Part shown: positions 57,249-64,000 of the stretch, in pieces
Position numbering within the stretch: position 1 is the first letter of the stretch
How the letters are laid out: each line of letters opens with the position of its first letter
NCBI GenBank assembly: GCA_963989245.1
Contig: OZ022339.1
Span: 15,936,988-16,000,987, forward strand
Origin: Nansenia antarctica
Taxonomy: Eukaryota; Chordata; Actinopteri; Argentiniformes; Microstomatidae
Length of the DNA stretch: 64,000 nt
Reading direction: 5' to 3'
Program-made: the position numbers and the translations under genes
Notes under the pieces: generated by a model
Database searches by the model: none
Told to the model about the DNA's origin: nothing
The model's input: the letters and a program-made list of their open reading frames with translations, nothing else

Positions 57249-57310
57249 TGACTGGCTGACTGGTTGACTGGCTGACTGGTTGACTAGTTGACTAGCTGAC
57301 TGGCACGTGT

Positions 57311-57349
<39 letters not shown>

Positions 57350-57350
57350 C
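57249..57350. repeat. TGACTGGC-type and (GGCA)n tandem repeats
   Basis: Imperfect tgactggctgactggttgac units (57249-57302) are followed by ten GGCA units (about 57311-57350). Confidence 0.92.
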
Positions 57351-57604
57351 CCACTTTACACAGGCACCTCCTCCTCCTCTCTCTCTCTCTCTGCCGAGAC
57401 AGCTATCTCTCACACAACTGTCAGCGCTGTGACTGCCTGCCTCTGCCTGTCACAAGCCCCGCGCGCCTCAATCTCCATCTCCGACACCCCTCCCATCCGT
57501 CGACTCGCTCGGGGGGGGACCAGACATGACATTTGTGGCGCTGAGCAGCAGTGAGGGGATGTAGGCGTACCCTCAGCAAACGGCATCCTGACTTTACAGC
57601 AATT

Positions 57605-57938
57605 AGCCACGTCTCAGGACAGCCATGAGGGGTCATTTGACCCCTGTGAGTAAAGAAAAAAAGTTATATCTTTGCACTCGATCAAATTTCAACTCATCCT
57701 TTCATGACTTTTCCTAGATATGTGCGTTCTACCACCCTGTATCCTTACATTTTCAAAATCACATCAGGATAACCTAGTATAAAGCTATTTTGCCGTTTTT
57801 CTGTGTAGGAAGCAGGCTAATTTACGAGTGGCCAACTAGTGGTCATTGTGTGTAAATAGCAGCTTGAGCATTGTAAAGAGGGGGTCATTTGAGGCGGCTC
57901 TTTTAGTAGATAAAAAGGCACGGCTGCTCTAGTGTTAA
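57605..57938 (+). mobile_element. TTAA MITE, copy 6
   Basis: The right end is ggctgctctagtg followed by TTAA (57935-57938). The left end is degraded (ccacgtctcaggacagcc). The interior contains ggggtcatttgacccc, the palindromic motif seen in other copies. Confidence 0.83.
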
Positions 57939-58479
57939 AGTGACACATTGTCCAAATCACCTTACGGACGCGTGAGCACGTGCAAACAGCTTCCAAATGT
58001 CTTCTGTAGATCAAAAGCTAGATAGCGCTAGTTTGAGGAGTTTACCCTGAGTGACATATTTGGGGGTAATCATATCGTTTTGAAAACTACAAGGAAGGGA
58101 GTGAGCGTAGCGCTTCCGAATGAACTACTGCCTGGTTTGTTTACTTCCATAAGCGACGCACTAGCGCACACATCCATCACTTCTGTTTGCTAACGTGCGT
58201 CTTAGCTTAGACAAGCCTCCGTGGCTGGCTAGGAGCCACAACCCGCTATGGGCGTAGAATTTCAATCTGACATATTACTGGGCATTTTCTTGGTTATTTG
58301 CTGGGTTTCTGTATACTATATTTTCTCAAATTATTTTTATTATATATATACAGTATATATCCTGGTTATTTAGACAACAAAAAACACTTGTGATGAAACA
58401 CTCAGTTGTGGTGGTCATCTGTGAAATGTGAATCATCAGCTTTTCAGTAAGCTACTATGTGTACTGTAGCTTACTGTGG

Positions 58480-58593
58480 CTGTGGGCCTACAGTAGCCTA
58501 GACTACCCTATAAGAGACTGTGGGCCTACAGTAGCCTAGACTACCCTATAAGAGACGGTGGGCCTACAGTAGCCTAGACTACCCTATAAGAGA
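58480..58593. repeat. 38-bp tandem repeat, 3 copies
   Basis: The unit ctgtgggcctacagtagcct plus agactaccctataagaga occurs three times with one substitution, so the amplification is recent. Confidence 0.95.
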
Positions 58594-58934
58594 CAGCAGA
58601 TAAGCCCAGTTAAAAAGCCTCTGCCTCTCCCTCCCTCAGTGTAGATTTCAAAAAGAGTTGAGTTATTCCAGCGCATCGCTTGGCAGTCACAAGCCTGGGA
58701 TGGGCGTGCTCCCCCAATCCCTCTCTACTCCGCTCCCCCAATCCCTCTCTGCCGGGCTATGAAGGCAGCCTTTCGCTTTGAACATTTTCCCCATCATGCA
58801 AACTGACAAAGGCATGCTTTTCAAAAACCCACAGCCAATCTGTTGATCATTATTTATTTACAAAGGCCTTCAGGCTGCAAGTCCTGTAAAAACCATACTT
58901 GATATGGTATACTGTATGCTCGCTAGCTTGATGC

Positions 58935-58968
<34 letters not shown>

Positions 58969-60837
58969 CTTGCTTGTAGAATAAAGTCTCCCTAAGGCTA
59001 CCTCAAACAATCACTTTTCATTGCGCATAAAATCCACCTTGTAAAGCGTAAGTATTTAATATATATGGTGTTATACAGTATATAGACTGGGGGGGTGGGA
59101 GGGGGGGGATGCAGCTGTGATGGGGTGCTGCTGTGGTCTGTGCTGGGTAATTTGATGTTTTGCTGAGGGCTATGACTTGAAAAAGCCTACACCTAGAACA
59201 GAAGACCTGTCATCCCAGTACCCAAGAGCCAGCAGAATACAGAAGCACCCCTAAAGCAGAGAAAACTTTGACACCGCTTTGAAGCATTTTTCAAAACCGA
59301 GTAAATAACTCCCAAGAATTATTATCACTGCGAGATCAAAGCAGAGATGCATATATTACATGGCAAACGGGGGACCAACTCCATGGCAAAGGAGAGAGAG
59401 AGAGAGAGGGAGGGAGGGGAGAAAAAAGTGTTTTGTGCTTTAAGTTAAGAAACCAAACTAAACACCCCTGTAAAACTTAAGCAGTTGCCTGGAAGTGTGC
59501 CAATTTCTCGTTCTTTTGTAACAAGTTTGTTCTTTTTTAAACAAAGGGCATCTCAAATGTTGCTCTCTTGTAAAACCTGACTGAGGGCTACGGCTCTGTG
59601 TACGGCTAATGGTTTGACATGTGTGAGGGCCTTCTCTAATTGCTTGTTTTTGTTGAGAACCAAGGGCTAGCTTAGCATGGAGACTGGACCAGTACCTACT
59701 GTACAGTGCTCGGACGCCTTCTTTTGACTGCTGCTGAAAATGCCCCAAGGGGACCTTACTGTAACTAACTCTGTCTTACCAAGCACACAGTACCAGAGGT
59801 CAGCAGAGAACACACTGTACCATAAACAAACCAAATAGAAAATCAAATAAACAACAACATCAAACAAAAGCTTAAATTAATAGCATCACCTTTCTTTTCT
59901 TTTTTTTTTCATATTGTAGGGCTACATCTGAGAGATACGAATACACATTTAAAATATATTTAAAAAAAAGACTTTGATCTTCAATGTTATCCATTTTATG
60001 TTTGGTTTGGATGTTCGAGCTTTAGTTCAGTCACTGCAAAATGTTACATGTTCATTGAAATGACAAAGATCTTTTTCCTCGCTTGTCAAGATTAAAGTTC
60101 TATCTAAATGAAGGGAAATAACATCAAATGTATACAAGCCTTCTTATTATTTGATAACGTTGCTTTTTCGAATCGTTGATTCGAGATGATGAGTTTTGAA
60201 AACACATTCCGTGATGATTCTAAAATATACTGTTACTCTTCAACTTCAAAACACATCGGGACTCGCATGCCAAAACTACACCTCTCAATTAATGATTTCA
60301 TATTGTATATTTATAAAGTACACAGCCATAACAATCACTCTCGTTTCAGTGGGAGCGTGCCTGTGTATACTGCCTTTGCAGTCTGGCGCCCTTTCCTCTC
60401 AGGGTGTTCCAGGGCGTTCTCAGCCATCTCGCGCGGTCGCAGCAGTGTCAAACCTAGCCCCTTTTATCTTTCAAAATCAATTAACTGGAATTTAATTCCT
60501 AAGGACAGGATAAAAGGAAGGTAATATTGGAATTAATTTTTGATGCCGATGATACATCTCGTATATGGCTGTAAGGACCGAAAAAAACACTACCCACAAT
60601 AGAGGAGGAGCCCCGGGGCAGAGGAAAGCACAGAGGTCTCTGATTGGTTGGCGGTGTCATTAGTGCCAGCCTTGTTTAAGAAGTACATGTGGACAGGACT
60701 GGAGGGGGGGGGGGGGGGTGACAGCTGAGACTTTAAAGGCAGAGCATTTTTCAAATGGCTCCTCATAGTCTCTTTCATGACAGGGATATTTCAGCTCTGT
60801 CATTAACTGTTGACAGCACGCCCGCCTAAACACCCCC
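58594..60837 (-). other. kcnma1 intron
   Basis: It contains (GT)14 at 58936-58963, G runs near 59090-59108 and a G run at 60705-60718. No exon is seen. Confidence 0.5.
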
Positions 60838-61020
60838 ACCTACCAGCCCCTCTCTCTCCTCTCACTCTCCCTGTCGTCTCCCCTCTCCTCTTCCCCACTC
60901 TCATCCACTCCTTCCCCCCACTTTCCTCCTTCGCTCTCTCCATCCCGCCATCCCTCCCTCAGTCTCACCGTCTTCCCTCTCCTTTTCTCCATTCCCCCCC
61001 TTTTTTCCTTGTTCCCACTA
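60838..61020. repeat. C/T-rich tract
   Basis: Degenerate pyrimidine-rich sequence on the plus strand. Open frames across it are composition artefacts. Confidence 0.75.
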
Positions 61021-61127
61021 TCCATATACCATCAAATTCCATCTGTCTCTATCTCCCTCACCCATCAGCACACTTTCTGACACGTTTCTGTTTGAAGGCT
61101 CGAGGGAACATCGAATCAATGTCTTAC

Positions 61128-61221
61128 CTCATCATTTTGGGCGAGTTGCTGGGTGAGTTTCTCATTCCTCCGTTGCGCTGCTTTTTTTTGGGCGACAGAG
61201 TTGACGGGTGTTCGTCTTCAA
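61128..61221 (-). CDS. kcnma1: kcnma1 exon, RCK1-RCK2 linker (EDEHPSTLSPKKK...)
   Basis: The acceptor is ctgcag at 61227-61222 and the donor is gtaaga. It starts TT, completing a codon begun upstream, and reads EDEHPSTLSPKKKQRNGG, then MRNSPSNSPKMM, leaving AG for Arg. The 94 nt run from phase 1 to phase 2. This is the flexible linker after RCK1. Its PKKKQR basic cluster and repeated Ser-Pro sites are conserved in vertebrate BK. In mammals the hormone-regulated STREX exon is inserted just before this exon. I do not see a STREX homologue between here and 64000. Confidence 0.96.
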
Positions 61222-63434
61222 CTGCAGAACACATGCAAAGAGTGTCAGAGTACGGACATGTGGGGAGGGTGTCATGTGCTGGAACTGACATCTCAAAGAA
61301 CACAAAAGCCAACACTCAATCATCATCACCCAACAACAAAAAAGAATAAATAAACGAAAATAAATTAATTAAATTAAATTAAAAAAAACTGTCAGAGTCA
61401 GAGAGAACACCTCCCAAAAAATAGAAAGAGAACATGTTAGTAAGGACAAAGGTACATTTGAGACAAGGGCAGAACAAAAAAAACACAAATTAACAAATTA
61501 AAAGACCTGGAAAAATCACTGTAGGCCCAGTCCCCCTAAAAAGAAACATTATGGTTCTGTTCCCCTGGACTGAGTAATACGCTGTATTATATACGCTGTT
61601 CCAATCTTCACACTAGCACACCAGGTTGAATGTTTGGCCAACACATTGCTTCATTCATAGGGGTATGCTAGTGTAGATTTGGAATGCAACCTATTCTACA
61701 ATATCTACGGTTGGACCTATAGCAGTCTGCATCAGTGGTGACCATGCTTCCCAATGCCAATCAGTGCCATATGAATAAAACATACTGTCGTGGTCAGTAG
61801 GGGCATGGGCCAAAGCAATGAAACAGATAACGAGAAGATGATGATTCTCAGCGGTTTGTTTGGGTTTGTTTTGAATGGGATGGCTACGTGGCTGATCCCC
61901 CCCAAACCAATCATTCCAGCTCTAACTCCCAGAGCACATGGGGCTCTTCTACTGGTCTATACTCCATGCCATGAGAACCCTGAGGACTCAACAAGCATCC
62001 CAGAGTACCGCATTATACATGCCCAAATAGCACTCTTAACAGGACATGATTGAGTAGCCTATGAATGTCACAAGCATTAACGGCTAGCAATGGAACACAC
62101 CATCCGCCACTAGATGAAGGTCAACAATAACTTGGATTTTTGTTTGTTAATACATATCAATAAATAAGAACTGAGCTATATATCAAAAGCAATTTATGAG
62201 GATGCATTGGTGTGAATGCATCATAAAAAAATAAACCTGTTGAAAACTGGATATTGTATATCCCCTACCATTTTGTCATTCGTTGATCACGGACATTGTG
62301 CCACCTTCACGTTGTTACTGTACACTACGTTTTGATGAGCTTGATCTGTTCAAACCAAAATGGTTTCCTGTCAACTTATTATTTACTCAGTTGAAGTTTT
62401 CCAACTTTTTCCCATCAAGCCTAGAGACAAGCCCAGGCCTTCTCTCTGTGAATCTGTGTCTGTTTCTCGAACATCTGTCTTTTATCTGTCTTTTATCTAT
62501 ATTTTATCTGTCTTTTCTACTGTCTAGGAGTTCCAGGGCTCTCAGACAGCCTCCTGGGCACGTCCATGTTCTCTAGGCACAAATGCCAATCCCACTGTCA
62601 CTTCAAACCCCATATTAGTCCTTTGGTTAGGAATCAATACCACAGCATGATATTAGTGGAAAATCAATTGCGTGCTGCAAGCGGTGACTGCTCCAAGCAC
62701 AAGGAATTTCATTGTCTGAGCGCCCCCATTCTAGACTGTCACCTAATTGCACATATCATAAAATATTTTTGGGGAAATAATCAAAAAATGCCTCCTATTA
62801 AATCGCCATTCTCTGACATTTCAATTTGGCAGTCGGTCATTCTGAATAGCTAATATCACAAGTGCTTTCAGCTTTACAAATACATCTCCCTCCTCTAATT
62901 CACTTTCAAAATATCACAGTATCAAACGTTATTCCCTGCATTGTTTTATAGTTCCTATGTCCTCCTACTCTTGCCCCCTTGACCCCCAAACTAGGCCTAG
63001 TTCAAAGTTAGCCTGGTTTATTCCCGTAAAAAAAACAACGCCCCACAATTAGACAATAAATAAAATGCCCTCCGCATTCAAGGTGATCATATATTTTGTG
63101 TGACTGTCAGAAATGACATGATGTAGTTTTTGCAAGCTGGTCTGACAGCAAAACAAGCTTCTTTCCCATGGAACACTATCCTGTATTTAATCGTCTATGG
63201 TCAGCGCAGCACCATTGAGATGTAAGAAAAAGAACGTGGCAAAAAAAACTGCAAAGGCGTCGAAAGACAAAAAATATTACAGGTACACATGTGGATAGAA
63301 CATGTGGATATAACTCCATGCATAAGCTCTTTTCCACGCTTACTCCTATGCCACATACCGAAGAGTCTACGATACATAACAACCTTCTATCTGTTCTGTA
63401 GACTTGGTCTCTAATACTCAGCTAGGCAGTCACA
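61222..63434 (-). other. kcnma1 intron
   Basis: No exon was recognised. AT-rich with poly(A) runs near 61380-61390. Confidence 0.45.
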
Positions 63435-63512
63435 CACTCACACACACGCACACACACCACACCCACACACCACACCCACACCCACACGCACACACACACA
63501 CACACACACCCA
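63435..63512. repeat. (CA)n with CCCACA interruptions
   Basis: CA repeats with several cccacacc blocks. Confidence 0.92.
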
Positions 63513-63613
63513 CACCGCACTAGCTGTCGCATTAGAAAGTGCATCAAGGCTGTATACCATGCAAAGCAGCAGTAGCATTAGCGGCAGGGACGCTAGCTAG
63601 GTAGCTAGCTGAG

Positions 63614-64000
63614 TTACAACTGTGCAGCGCGAAAACCCTCATGCAGACAGCACAGGGCAGCAGGACAGGACAGGGTGTTACTAGACTGATGCATCCTGCT
63701 AAAGGGGGGCAACCTACAGGGCCCGCTGCCAGAGAGCAGAGCCGCGTTACTGGGGTGGTAGCGGTATTTCACCGGCAGGCTGCGGGCCCGGTTCAGCCGG
63801 CTCTCTGCCAGGGCCCGGCCCACCGCGTCCCCCCCACCGGGGCCTGAGATACTGAGGCGGGACACCCTTGCTCCGGGCCCCCGCCCCAGACCCCCCCCGC
63901 CCAGAGGGAGCAGGCTTCCTTTACGGTTATTAACGAGGGGGACAGCGGCCGAGCCCCGGGGGGCCGGGGGGTCCTGGGAGGGGTGTGGCGCTTTGGGGTG
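63614..64000 (-). CDS. GC-rich open frame at window edge, candidate exon of unknown identity
   Basis: A minus-strand frame stays open from the window edge to a stop at 63614, about 129 codons. It begins PKAPHPSQDPPAPRGSAAVP, continues LVNNRKGSLLPLGGGG, then ARVSRLSISGPGGGDAVGRA, then LAESRLNRARSLPVKYRYHP. I do not recognise it. High GC content makes long open frames likely by chance, and overlapping frames are also open. A possible donor (cca/gtaacg) at 63751/63750 would leave phase 1, which is compatible with the TT start of the 61128-61221 exon. It could be an unreported kcnma1 exon, a CpG island, or nothing. Confidence 0.25.
   Translation of the reverse strand, partial: HPKAPHPSQDPPAPRGSAAVPLVNNRKGSLLPLGGGGLGRGPGARVSRLSISGPGGGDAVGRALAESRLNRARSLPVKYRYHPSNAALLSGSGPCRLPPFSRMHQSSNTLSCPAALCCLHEGFRAAQL

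Larger units (their letters stand above)
29175..61221 (-). other. kcnma1: kcnma1 gene, 3' half (BK channel alpha subunit)
   Basis: Eleven exons read on the minus strand, with matching phases, encode the cytosolic C-terminal part of the large-conductance Ca2+- and voltage-gated K+ channel. The channel is a plasma-membrane tetramer whose RCK1 and RCK2 domains form the Ca2+-sensing gating ring. The window covers the end of the linker, all of RCK2, the calcium bowl and the tail. The pore, voltage sensor and RCK1 lie beyond 64000. Teleosts can carry two copies (kcnma1a and kcnma1b). I cannot tell which this is. Confidence 0.97.

Noticed and set aside
60810..61349. A 179-codon plus-strand open frame
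   Set aside because: It begins in a pyrimidine-rich tract and ends antisense to the kcnma1 exon at 61128-61221.

Overview
The window is vertebrate nuclear DNA, almost certainly from a ray-finned (teleost) fish. The evidence is a split, intron-rich gene whose exons translate to a vertebrate BK potassium channel. The DNA around it is dense in CA/GT and GA/CT microsatellites, tRNA-derived SINEs, fish-type LINE 3' ends, a Tc1/mariner remnant and several MITE families. I cannot name the species from sequence alone. There are no prokaryotic features, CRISPR arrays or operons.

The only protein-coding gene I can support is kcnma1 (BK / Slo1 / KCa1.1 alpha subunit) on the minus strand. It runs from the exon at 61128-61221 down to the terminal exon at 29175-29326. 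Eleven coding exons are placed to the base from reading frame, AG/GT splice dinucleotides and matching intron phases. They encode the end of the RCK1-RCK2 linker, the RCK2 gating-ring domain with the calcium bowl, and the serine-rich C-terminal tail. The 5' part of the gene (S0-S6 and RCK1) lies beyond position 64000. Three splicing choices can be read directly. One is a mutually exclusive exon pair (45274-45387 or 43632-43715). The second is a tandem CAGTAG acceptor at 52440-52445. The third is a C-terminal switch in which a 29-nt exon (31046-31074) sets the frame of the last exon, giving a tail ending in VEDEC or in KEMVYR. The 3' untranslated region probably extends from 29174 towards about 24640.

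Layout: 1-24300 is non-coding DNA downstream of kcnma1. It holds microsatellites, three SINE copies, a Tx1-like LINE 3' portion with a nested insert (8962-10499), a Tc1-like element with very long inverted repeats (13165-14175), a telomere-like palindrome (15813-15979), two TTAA-flanked MITEs and a 19-bp minisatellite (23412-23695). 24300-29174 is the putative 3' UTR. 29175-61221 holds the kcnma1 exons separated by repeat-rich introns. 61222-64000 is an upstream intron that ends in a GC-rich open frame cut by the window edge.

Repeats sit unusually close to splice sites of this gene. (CT)n tracts form or adjoin several polypyrimidine tracts. A SINE fragment ends 10 nt past one donor. A TTAA MITE lies 17 nt past the donor of the calcium-bowl exon. 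I found no undescribed multi-gene system. The most interesting signals are the splicing architecture of kcnma1, its overlap with repeats, and the unexplained open frame at the right edge.
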